NCBI RefSeq assembly: GCF_002288925.2
Contig: NW_022097999.1
Coordinates: 15,908,654 to 15,972,653 of the forward strand
Direction: 5' to 3'
Length of the DNA stretch: 64,000 nt
DNA from: Delphinapterus leucas
Taxonomy: Eukaryota > Chordata > Mammalia > Artiodactyla > Monodontidae
The notes under the pieces are model-generated. The model ran no database searches. It had not been told where the DNA came from and saw only the letters and a list, made by a program, of their open reading frames with translations. Each line of letters begins with the position of its first letter. The stretch's first letter is position 1. The position numbers and the translations under genes were made by a program. Below are positions 25,401-37,400 of this stretch, piece after piece.

Positions 25401-28400
25401 GATTTTATGCTACAATGGCAGAGCTGAGTGAGTGACCATATGACCTGTAAAGCTTAACATATTTGCCATCTGATCCAAAAATATTTGCCAGCCCCTGATG
25501 TAGAGCATAGTTCAAGCATCACTTCCTCAAGCGGACCTTCTCTGAGCCCCTCCCAGTAGACCAGGCCAACTGGGTACCCCAAGCAGATCCTCTGTTGGCT
25601 CTCCAGACGTCTGCTTTTCAATAATCAAATGATTAGCTGTGTATCTAGTTGCTAAAAGTTTTGGGGGGGTTTTTTGATGTGTTTTTTTTTTCCAGCTAGA
25701 AAGACAAGTTCCACATAAGAAGGGTCTATATCTTTCTTGTTCACTGATGTATCTCCAGCACAGCATAGTGTGGCCCACAGGAAGTGACAAATCCCTATTT
25801 CCCTGAGTCTCACTCTCCTAATCCATAAGCAAAGGGGAGGAACAACCTACGTGCCATCCACCTGGCAGAGCTTTGCGAGGACTGGCTGAGCAGAGCAAAG
25901 GAAAGTGTTCGGGAACCACTGACTGAAACCACCCACCCTGGCCAGGCAGGATAATCACCACTTGCACGAGTTATCTCACAACAAGAGGTCCTGCTAAGGA
26001 ATATGGAGCTGACAAGCTACCGCCAGCCCGAAGACTTTAGGAGGGGCCAAAAGGAGGGAGGAGATGCCGGCCCATAATATGTTCTTCCAACCTCCCAGAA
26101 ACCCTCGCACGGGAAACCATCTTGACTGAGAGATGCGCACACCGCCAGGAAGGGCCTTAAATTGGACCAAGTACGGGCACAAGCAAGATGATGGACCAGA
26201 GACAACCTGGAAAGCTAACCCCATTACCTTAAAACCTGAGACTACAAGCCACGTGGCAGAGCAGTTCCCCAGGGTTCCCTTACCCTCCTGCTCTCCACCC
26301 AGGTGCCCCTTCCCAATAAAGTCTCTTGCTTTGTCAGTACGTGTGTCTCCTCAGACAATTCATTTCAGAGTGTTAGACAAGAGCCCACTCTCGGGCCCTG
26401 GAAGGGGTCCCCCTTCCGGTAACAAAAGGACTCAGCAGGGCTGAAAGATCTGAACGAGTATCAGGAACTGTCAGAATCCCTAAATGACAGATGTGCAGAT
26501 TTTACAGATGATCTGATCCAACTATTTCCAAAGGTGTTCTGGCCACACATTCTTGACTCAAACTAAATCTAATGAAAAAGCTCCAATAGCTGGAAGGGCT
26601 TGGCACATGCAGGGGGCCCCAGAAGTATCTGCTGAATGAATGAGTGAATGAATGAAAATGGAGCCACTCTGGAGATGAGGGAAACAGCAGAGGAGGCCCA
26701 TTTCCCACCCTCCCAACCTTCCCTCAAGGAATCCTAAGACCACTCCTTGGAGCTTTCAGAACCACCACAGAACAATCTGAAAACCACTGATTGGCCCAGC
26801 CTCCCTTCTTCTCATTAGGGAACCTGAGGACAGTAGGATTAGCTGGGAGGAAGAGGAGCTGTCCTGGGTGGGTGGAGGGGCGCGGGACTGGCAGAGTCAG
26901 CTCACCTTTCCAGGCTCAGGACACTGTGGTACCCAACCGACTCCTCAAACACGGACAGCATGTAGACCTCATCCACCATCACGTGCAGCTCATGCCTGGA
27001 GGGCAGGTCGTGAGGAGGAGAGAGCTTGGCTGGTAGGCCAAATGCATCCCCCAGGGTGGGATGGCAGTGAATCAGAAATCCAGAAGGACCACGGTCTAGC
27101 CCAGGGTTACCAAACTTGTTTTTTCCAGGAAAATCCTTCTTTTGTCTATTTCTTTCAAACAAACGAGAAGCCGCACACACACAAGGCAGATGACAGTGGG
27201 GATTCTGAACCAATGTGGGGGGACGGGGGAGGCGGAGCCCTCGGGCACCTCCAGCCACAGTTAAGTACAGGCGGACCCAGATTCACGGCTGGCCCCGCCC
27301 CTCACTCTAAGCCTCAGCCAATGGGATAATGACAGTATCTGTACCTAATAGGGTCGTTGGGAGGATTACAGGAGCTGGAGCATGTAGGGTGCTTAGCGGG
27401 GGGCCTGGCCCCTAGAGCGGGCAATAACCGCAGCTGCTGTTATAAAAAGGAAGAGAGAAGTAGCATCCCACCAAGCCCTACCCCCTGACTCCACTGCCAG
27501 GAAGGGCCAAAGCAGGTAGAAACCCACAGTGGGGTAAAGGGGGTAACAGGACCTGCACCAAAGCTCACATCGGAACCCTGATCCGTCACACGCTTTACGG
27601 GGTGAGCGTGGGGTGCCTCACCTCTTGGCGAACTTCAGGTACTCCTGCAGCTCTCCTGGGGAATAGACATCACCCAGAGGGTTCTGGGGGTTGATGAGGA
27701 TGAGGCCTTTGACCTTCACACCCTGAAACCATCAGTGGGACAGGAGACCCTCAGCTCCTCCCCAAGGCCACACGGTCCCACTGGGCCGGATCCCAGGGAA
27801 ATGTGTTCACCACCCAACACGAAACGAATAAGGGCAAAGAATAATATCTGCAGCATCGTATCAGCTATAAAAGAGAACAAATGCAGAGAACAAAGCTCAG
27901 AGAGAAATATGCCCAAACGCCAGTAGAAGCTGCCTTTGTTGGTAGAATTATGGGTGGTGGTTTGTACTTTTAAAATTCCCACGGTGGCATATATGGATTT
28001 TATGACCGAGGTTAAAAAAAAAAACAGATTGATAGATTTCTGAAAAGTGGACTGGACAGGAACCACTGGAGGGCTGCTGGCCTACGCCTTTCTTCGGGAG
28101 GCCTCAGATCCCCTCAGAGTGAGGGGGACCACCTCCCCAAATCACCAGAGAGACTGCTGAACCAGACTTCTAAGCTCCATGCTTGACCCGCTGAGTCAGA
28201 ATCGGGAGAAGTGAGGGGTAGTTGTTTTTTTTTTTTTGCGATACGCGGGCCTCTCACTGTTGCGGCCCCTCCCGTTGCGGAGCAACAAGCTCCGGACGCG
28301 CAGGCTCAGCGGCCATGGCTCACGGGCCCAGCCGCTCCGCGGCATGTGGGATCTTCCCGGACCGGGGCACGAACCCGTGTCCCCTGCATGGGCAGGCGGA

Positions 28401-31400
28401 CTCTCAACCACTGCGCCACCAGGGAAGCCCGGGGGGGTAGTATTTTTGATCAAGCTCTCTAGTTGATTCTCTGTACACTGAGAGTCTCAGAGTCTTTCTC
28501 TAGCAGGAAGCCCTCCATGGGCAGGCTCCCGCTTGACCCCCAGAACGGTTCCATGCTACCACCCTACCCCCGCCCCATCACAGAGTGCCGCCACTACTCC
28601 CAGGAGATCAGCCACAGGAAGGGGGTCCATGCCCTGCTCAGGCCCCCCTGCCTTCCAGCCTTGGGTTTAATTTGATCCCCAGACCTCAGAATTAGCTCCT
28701 TCCAGCGCCATCTCGAGCTTCTCCACTGTGAGCTGGAAGGGGCGTGTCTCCAGCCCAGTGACCTGGAAGAAGATCCACAAAAGCCAGCAGCCAAATTCAG
28801 GGACCCTCCCCCCAGACCTGGACTCTGGGGCCACCAGCCAAATTCAGTGACCCCCCCCCCCAGACCTGGACTCTGGGGCCTCCAGCCAAATTCAGGGACC
28901 CCCCCCCCCAGACCTGGACGCTGGGGCCTCTCCTACCCCTGTCATCTCCAGCCTCCTCTTAGAACAATCTCAGAAAAACACAGGGGGGTCACTCCTCTCT
29001 CACTGCCACCCACCCCATCACATCAGGGACACCCTCACGGCTCCTAGGATTGGGGAAGAGCCCCCTGAGGTCCACTGATAGGGGTCCGTGGGCTTCCATG
29101 TTGAGGTCTGCTCTGCCCCGTTCTCACCCCACCATTCCGGTGTGGTCTCCCTGGGCTGCCCTTGGCTTTTGCATCGACCCCAGGGATCTCAGAGGCGGAA
29201 GATCGGGTGTCCCCAGGGCACCTAGGCAAGGGCAGCCATGGCCAACAGAAGGCTCCACTCTCCTTTCAGCCATAACCCCAGAGGCCTCGGCATGGACTTC
29301 CTCTCATTTCTACCCTCAAATTCAGACAGAGGAACATCTCGGCCTACAGGAAGGCCCAGGTCCAACCTGGGGTCCCAGGAACTCTTACCTCACTGTCCAG
29401 ATAGACACAGACCAGTCGGACGTTGCCATAGAGATACACATGCTGCGTGATGGCTCCATAGTAAGGGGCAGGGATCAGGAAAGCCTCTGGGGGCAGGAGT
29501 GGGCCAGGGCCCGTCACCCTCTGGCCGGAACACCCAGACCCCCGTCCACTGACCCCACGCCTCTCCAAGCCTTCAGTTTGCTTGGGGAACATCTGGGGAA
29601 CACGCTCCCTCTCTCACTTCCCAAAACCCTTTCTAAAGCTGGGATCCACTGAGTCCCTTTTCTAATAATTAGTAGCTGCCATTTATCGGGCACTTAATAT
29701 GTATGGGGATCTGTGCTAAATATTTATTTTTTTAATCTCGTTTGACCCTCACAATCACTCTGTAGAGTGACTCTATTATTATCCTCACTTTACCGATGAG
29801 GAAACTGAAGCTTAGATCCCTCGGAAGCACGCGACATGCTGGGTTACTGCAAGCACAGACTTGGAACAGGAGTCGAAGCTGCAGGGTGATGATCTGGGTG
29901 TGACAAATGGGAAAACCTGACAAGACACAGAACTGCCCAGAGACAGAATGTGCTGCTTCTGGAGGAGTGAATGCTCCCCCGCTGGGGGCACTAAAGCCAA
30001 AGGCTGACACCGCTCGGTGGGGAGGGGGTGTCATGCAGAAGACTCCCGCTGTGGACACAGGGGTTGATGAGATGACGCCCAAGGTCCGCTCTAAGGCAGA
30101 GGTAAAGGTGCTCCTCCAGCTCTGAAGGGGGTGCATCAGTCAAGCTGCTCCCTTCCCAGCATTCCCTTCAGCACAACCCCACCCCCGCCTCGCATCTCTG
30201 GAAGGGGCAGACTTTGCCCTACATGTTCCCTCCCCCGGCCACAGGGATTGGGCCAGAGGTAGACAAATGACCCCAGGAGCCAATGCACTGGCTGGCCAGA
30301 CACCCATCACGTTCTCTCTGCCTCAGGACTTTGCTCCAAGCAGCACAGATCCTTGAGAGACGAGAACATGCACTTGAATGCGAAGGTCCTGTGGAGTCAG
30401 AGCTGAGCCAACAACCTGGGCCAAACAGAGCTGAGCAAGGTCCAGAGAGAGGCCTGCATAGGAAGCGGGGGAGGGGGACTGCACACGCCACTGAGAGACA
30501 GAGAGTGTGACGCTAATTCTACTCTTGATGGTTCTAGAACGGGTAGGAAATTGCCTATTACATCCTTGTGATGAATCTTCCTTTCAAGGTTCAAAACTTG
30601 GTTATTACGTCTCTCTGTGTTATTTTAACAAGTAACTTAACCCCTGGGCCTTAATCTCCTCATCTGTTAAATGGGAATAAGCACAGAACCTACCTCATCG
30701 GGGTTAGAGTGAGGATTAAATGACAGACTATGCCTAGCCTTAGGCCAGCGCCTGAAACGTAGTATGGGGTCAACAAATGTTACTAAATTATGATTATTAA
30801 TTAAGCTAATATGAGTGGGTCTCTGTTCCTGGCAACCAACAGCCCCTGACCATGACTATGGTCAATATGTCCTTGATTTGACCATGGCTCTTGCAGCAAG
30901 CACTGCTGGCTAGATACTCAACAGCCATTCCAATTTTCTTCCTTGCTAAGAGAGCACCAGACTTTTCAGCTATGACCAGCAATAAGTCCAAGGAAGGTGC
31001 ACCTTCCCCCAGCCCTGGGGGATGAAGCAAGTTTGGTTTAAGCCAACCAGGGTTCTCTTCCCCTTCGCCAGGGACTGCTTTGGGAATGGGTTTGTGAGTC
31101 CGTCCTGGCCAGAAAGATGCAAGGGGAGCCCTGCGGGGACTCTTCCAGGAAAGAGTAGCCCCATTTCCTCCCTCCCAGTAAAAAAGAGACAGGCACAGCA
31201 CAGCCTCCCTCTCTTCCTGCTTTAGGACATGCTGTCACGTGAGGTCGGCACAGAGAAATGGCCCAGAACCCTGGCATCACCTTGACTTCCCCTGGAACTG
31301 CCAACCCCTGGCGTCTTGTCAGGCCCCTTAGTTAAGCCCCCTGTGGTCTAACAGTCTATTATGGCAAAAGCACCCTGATGCAGGCCTCGAGGACAGGCAG

Positions 31401-34400
31401 CTAGGGACACTGCAGGCACAGGGCAGCCCCTGGTACTGAATGGGCTGCAGTCTACTTACCCCCCACCTCACACAGTACTGTGGCCAGAGCGGAGAAGAGA
31501 GAGGCACAGCCATTCAGAACCACGACCTGAGGGTGACACATCCATGGGACAAAGATGAATCTGTCCCAGGAGGGTGCAAGGGCCTGCAGCCTCTAACCCA
31601 GGAGGGCACAGAGGGAGGGCCAGGTCACAGAGGGAGGGCCAGGTCATACCCGCAGGCCCCTCCTGACTAACAGCCAAGTCCATTTGTGTGGCTTATTCGT
31701 GGGGACCCTGTTCTAGATCAACTGAGCAAGGACGAGGGAGCTGGTCACTCAGAGTCCTGCCCGAAGGTGTGGAGGCAAAGAGGGGCCACAGAACAAAGCG
31801 GGGCAGAAATTATACCCAAACTCTAAATATCTAGGATGAGGGGAAAGAAGGGAGGGGGTCTTCCTAATTCCAAATCAAAACTAAGTGACCCTACTTACCC
31901 CTGGCCAGCCAAAAGTTGGGGAGGGGGCAGAAGATCAGGAAGGAGCAGGGGAGGGGGCTACTCACGTTCTCTGGTTTAAGGGGTGCGGGGCTCCTGCAGT
32001 AGAAAGACAGGAACCTGGCCACTTCCTCCCGGAGGCTGGAGATCAGACAGACAGATGGGCAGTGCTTGTCAGAGGGGCTCCGACCCCAAGTCCATCCCAA
32101 AGCTCCCCTGGTGAATCTTCAGGCAGCTGCCATTACCCTTCTCTGCTTCCCACGATGGGAATACGATCAGTATTTGTTTCCACTCCTTGGTGCCCACCTC
32201 CCTCCTCGGTCCCAACACTACCCGCATGCGTCGAAACTTCCATTCCAGTAGTTCTAGGACACCTGACCCCACCTAAGCAGCAGACTGCAGGAATATCAAA
32301 AAGTGACACTCTCCATACAGATCTAGCTAATAGTAATAGTAATAATAGCACACTAATATAATAAAATATATAATATAATGTAGGATAATATAATTATTAT
32401 TATAACAATAACTATTATCATAGTTATTGCTAATATTTACAAGCATTTACCTTATGCAGGTGTTATTTAGAGAATATTCCTCATTTACTCTTCATAAAAC
32501 CCCTATGACACAACTACTATTATTATTATCCCCATTTTACAGACAAAAAAACTGAGGCTTGAAGGAGTTAGGTTACGTGCTGGTTAGTGGCAGAGTCCAC
32601 ACTCAAGCCCAGTGGTCAGACTCTAGGGCCACCATCCTAATTATTATAAGAGCACATGCTTGGAATTACTCTTGGAATCAAGTCCAGCTCCAGCACTAAA
32701 TCCTTAGGACAGCATCTGGGCCCTAGCAAGTGCTCAATAAATATAAAATCTTATTAGTTTTACTTACTATTTCCCATCTTACCAGCAGAAGGCCCCAACC
32801 ATCTCCTCCTAAGCTGATTCTGGCTCCTCTAAAGCTACTGAGAAATTGGAGACAAGGCTCCTGGCCTGAAGGCCCTCTCCACTCCTCAGACTCAAGAGAA
32901 ACCAAGCCAGGGAGCCACTGAGCGGGGGTGGGATGGGCAGGAGGCACTAGTTCCCTGCAGATGCTCCAGGAGACCCCATGACTGCCAGCTCTCCAGGACT
33001 AGGCCCTCAGCCTAGGGCAGGCTTTCTCAACCCGCCACTATTGATGTTTCGAGCCAGATCATTCTTTCCTGTGGAGGGGCCTGTCCTGGGCACTGTAGGA
33101 GGTTTAGCAGCTTCCCTTGCCTCTACCCAAGAAAAGCCAGGAGCAACCCCCTCCCAGTTACGACAACCAAAAATGTCTCCAGACATTGCCACATGTCTCC
33201 TGGGGAAGGAAACCGCCCTGGGGTTGAGAACCACTGGCCTACAGGTGCTACTTACAACAGATGTCCCCTCCAGTCAGGGTACTGCAGCAGGGACGGCTCC
33301 ACCCGCAGCATGTCGCTCTGACTCAGCTGGGGACAGACAGGGGAGAGCAGGGCTGAGGAACGCACAGACTCATGGTGAGGGCCAGCCCTGCCACCTGCAT
33401 CCACGCAGCACCAGGGCTTCTAAAGCCAAGGGCTTGGTCTGCTTATCAGAGAAACTGAGACAGGGGCAGCCCAGGGGCAGCATTCTCATGCCCATTTTGC
33501 AGATGAGGAAACTGAGGCTTAAAAATGTCGGGTGTGGGACTTCCCTGGCGGTCCAGTGTTTAAGACTGTGCACTTCCACTGCAGGCGGCCCAGGTTCAAT
33601 CCCTGGTCAGGGAACTATGATCCCGCGAGCCGCACGGCACGACCAAAAAAAAAAAAAGTCAGGTGGCTCAGCCAACATCACAGCACCGGCAAGTGGCGAA
33701 GCTAAGACAAACCAGAATTTTTGACTCCTAGTCCAGTGCTCTTTATACAACACCGCCAACCAAAAAAACCAGAGGGGTGGATTTGCAGAGGCAGCGATAG
33801 GAGACCGCGCACCTCAGCTCCTCCAACGGGGTGACAGAAGAGGTCCCAGAACTAGGTGCCCTACCTCGGCCTTGGCTCTAAGTCATGGAGGGACTCAGGC
33901 CACTGTCTTCCTGCAGGCTCAGCTCAACCTCACACTTTGGAAAATGTGGCCATTTCCAGACCATCCCCACCCTGCCTGGGTGCTGGGTTAGTGACTCCCA
34001 GGGCATCACACCCACAAAATCGAGGAAAGGCAGAAGCCTTGGGCGGCAGGACCAAAAGGAAGAAAGGGAATGAGCCACGTGTCTATAACCCCAGCCTCTT
34101 CCATTTCTCCTTCGTCCTTGAGCACTGCACTGTCCGATACAGAGGCCTCTGGCCACATGTGGCTCTTATGTGTGACTCTCCTGAACTGAGACACTGGATT
34201 CTGAAGACTTATATGAAAGAAGTATGTAAACCACCTCATTAATAATTTTTTATATTGATTACATGTTGAAATAGCCATATTTTAGATACAATGGGCTAAA
34301 TAAAATACATGATGAAAATGAATTTTACCAGTTTCTTTGTACTTATTTAATAGAAAAATTTTAATTATATACGTGGCTCACAGTTTATTTCTACTGGATG

Positions 34401-37400
34401 GCGCTGAGCTGCCTTAGAGTGGGGAGCTGGCTTTGGGTAGAACAGGCTTTTCAAGCCCACTCCCTACACCCCTCTCCCCTTGCAGCTTAGATGTTTCCCT
34501 TTGGAAATATGTTCCTTTGGGTTAAGTATCACTCTCTCCACAGTTCCAAACTCTAACTCTTAGGCCTCGAGAGACACATTCATCAGATAGCCCCAGCAGT
34601 TTACTAGAGATGGCTCACACCAGCTCAAGAAATCTGATTATTTTCTCTATCTGTGAGTTGGCAGGCAGAGGGAAGGGGGAGGGGCAATATAAGGGTAGGG
34701 GATTAAGAGGTCCAAACTACTGGGTATAAAATTAGCTACAAGGATATACTGTACAATACGGGGAATATAGCCAATATTTGATAATAACTATAAATGGAGT
34801 ATAACCTTTAAAAATTGTGAATCACTCTACTGTATACCTGTAACTTGTATAATACTGTACAGCAATTATACTTCAATTTAAAAAAATAAATAAAAGAAAG
34901 AAATCTGATTTCAGGAATTTTGCAAACTGTACCATTTTCAAAAATTACATTATATAAACTATACACATAAATTATGTAAGTCAGTTACAGTAAAAATAAA
35001 GGTAAAAAGTGCTCAAACAATATTGCTCCTGTCTATGTTACTCCACTTTGCTCTCGTCTGTGCTCTGGAGGTTCTTTCCGTCCATGTGTCTGCATGGTGG
35101 GACTACCACGTGATGGGGCCCCTGCACCTCTCTTCCCAGCTCTGCACGCACTGATGTCACGGCAATAGCCTGATATCGGCCACAGTGGGGGCATTTACAC
35201 TATGGGAATCAGAAAAGCTACCGATCAGGGGCCCCTTTCTCCCAGGGCCAGTTGTTAAATACTGACCACCCAGCACCGAGTATCTCCCCCTGAGAGCAGG
35301 GACCCAGCCAGCAGGAGGAACTGAGGAGGGAAAGAGCCAGAAGAAGTGAAGAAAGAGGATCACAGTGGGGAAGTGACTCTCCCAAGATGGCAGAGAAAGT
35401 GGTCCCCGGGGCCGCTGAAGCAAGCAGCAGGCTCTCTGGGGGAAGTGTTCCAAGGAATCCCAGAGAAGACAGCCCCTTGCAGCTGGGGATGCCACCCAGA
35501 GGTGCACCAGGACTTACCCGCCTGGACAGCAGGTCAAAGCAGAGTTTGTTCTCACTGGTGCCCAAGTTAATGATGCCCTGGAGGTGAGAGGTACAGAGCC
35601 ATGTGAGCACAGCAGAGTGTGCCATCAGAAGGCCCCGGGGGGGGGGGCGCACCAAGGCAGCAAAGCGAAGCTCTCTGCAATCCCGCCCTTCCCACCACCC
35701 CTCCTGGCCTTTGCTCAAGCCATGCCCTCCACATGGCTCCCTGATCCTATCTTACCATTTCTAAAGCTCTGTGCAAATGCCATCTCCTCCAGGAAGCCTT
35801 CCTCAAAATCCCACCTGCAAGGGATCTTTTCTTCTTCTGGATCCCAAAGCACTAAATTTATCTGTCCCCCTTTACGGCACTAGTCAGTTTCTGTCCCAGG
35901 TCACAGGGTCTGATGTACAGGCTTTATCTCCCCCACTAGATGGGAAGTCCCTGAAGGCTGGATACATGCCCAAGACACCGCTGTATCTCTCAAGAGCCTC
36001 AGTTTACAGGATGAAAGAATGTACACAGTAAACTGGTGCTCTGGCAGGAACGGGAACAAGGGTCAATGTACCACAAGAAGAGGCCCTGTCAGCCCCATGG
36101 AGAAGACCACGTGGTGAGGAACCAAGGCCTGCCAACAACCATGTGAGTGAGCTTGGAAGTGGATCATCTCCCCACCCCACCAAGCTTTCAAATGAGACTA
36201 CAGCCCCAGCTTCACTGCAACTTCCCAGGAGATCTTTAGCCTGAAGCACCACCCGGATTCCTGAATTCCAGAAACTGTGAGCTGTTTGTTTTAAGCTGCT
36301 AAGACCTGAAGTCCTTTGTTACACAGCAAGAGATAACTAATACAATCCCTCACTTTTTTCAGGTCTCTGCTTCAATGTCACCATATTAAAGTGACCTTCT
36401 ATGACCACCTCCCATAAAATAGTAATATCCCCAGCCCACCCCACCAATCTCTATCCTATTACCCTGCTTTATTTTTCCCTACAAGGCTTATCCCAACATA
36501 TTATATATATATATATGTCTGTCTCCCATACTAGACTATAAACTCCATGAGGGCAGGAACTTTATTTTTGTTCACGGCTGTAACCCTGGTATATAGAACA
36601 GTGCCAGCACCTGGTACATGCTCAACAAATAAAGATTATTAAAGGGTTATTCGTGACAGCTCTCTACCCTCTGAAGGTATTACTGGTAATAAGTTATAAT
36701 AATTGGGGCAGGTAACATTAATAATAATAGCAACTACCATTTATTGAATGCTCTATGTGGAAGCACCGTGCTAGTAACCTACATACCTGATCTCATTTAA
36801 TTGTGACAGTTCTATAGAGGAGGTATTACTATCCCATTATAGAGATGAACTGAGGTTCAAAGACATTAAGTAATTAGCTCAAGAATACACAACCCAAAAG
36901 TGAAACAGTTGCAACCTGAACCCTAGTTCTGTCCCAGATCTAAAATTGGATAGTCGATGGGCTGTGGATCAGAATCCATATAAGAGCACACTCCATGGTT
37001 CTTGAATTCCTCCCTCACAAATCAAGGTTCCCTTAATTATAAATGGGCCATTTTCTGATTCAGGTAATATACAGGGGCCTCTCTGAGCAACATAAGACAC
37101 CCCCTTGGGAGTCAAAGGGGCATAACTCCAACATGACAATAGCAAGCTGTGTGCTGCCCTGTTGGTCAAGGTGGGGTACCCGCCCCCCACCCCCCGTGCT
37201 CTCTTGTGTCCCAGTGGGAAGGGGGCCTTCACTCACACTGGGGTTCTCATCCTCATACTCATCCATGTGGTAGGTCCTGTAGCCCTCCTCTGCTGAATCC
37301 CAGAACCATTTAATGATGCTGCCTCTAGAGGACAGGTAGGGGCTGTCGGAGGAGAACATGGCAGTGGGATCACCCACTCCATAGAGCTTCAGCGGCTTCT

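Noticed and set aside
28788..28930. CRISPR-like array
   Set aside because: Direct 47-48 bp units without unique spacers, in a mammalian intron: a minisatellite.
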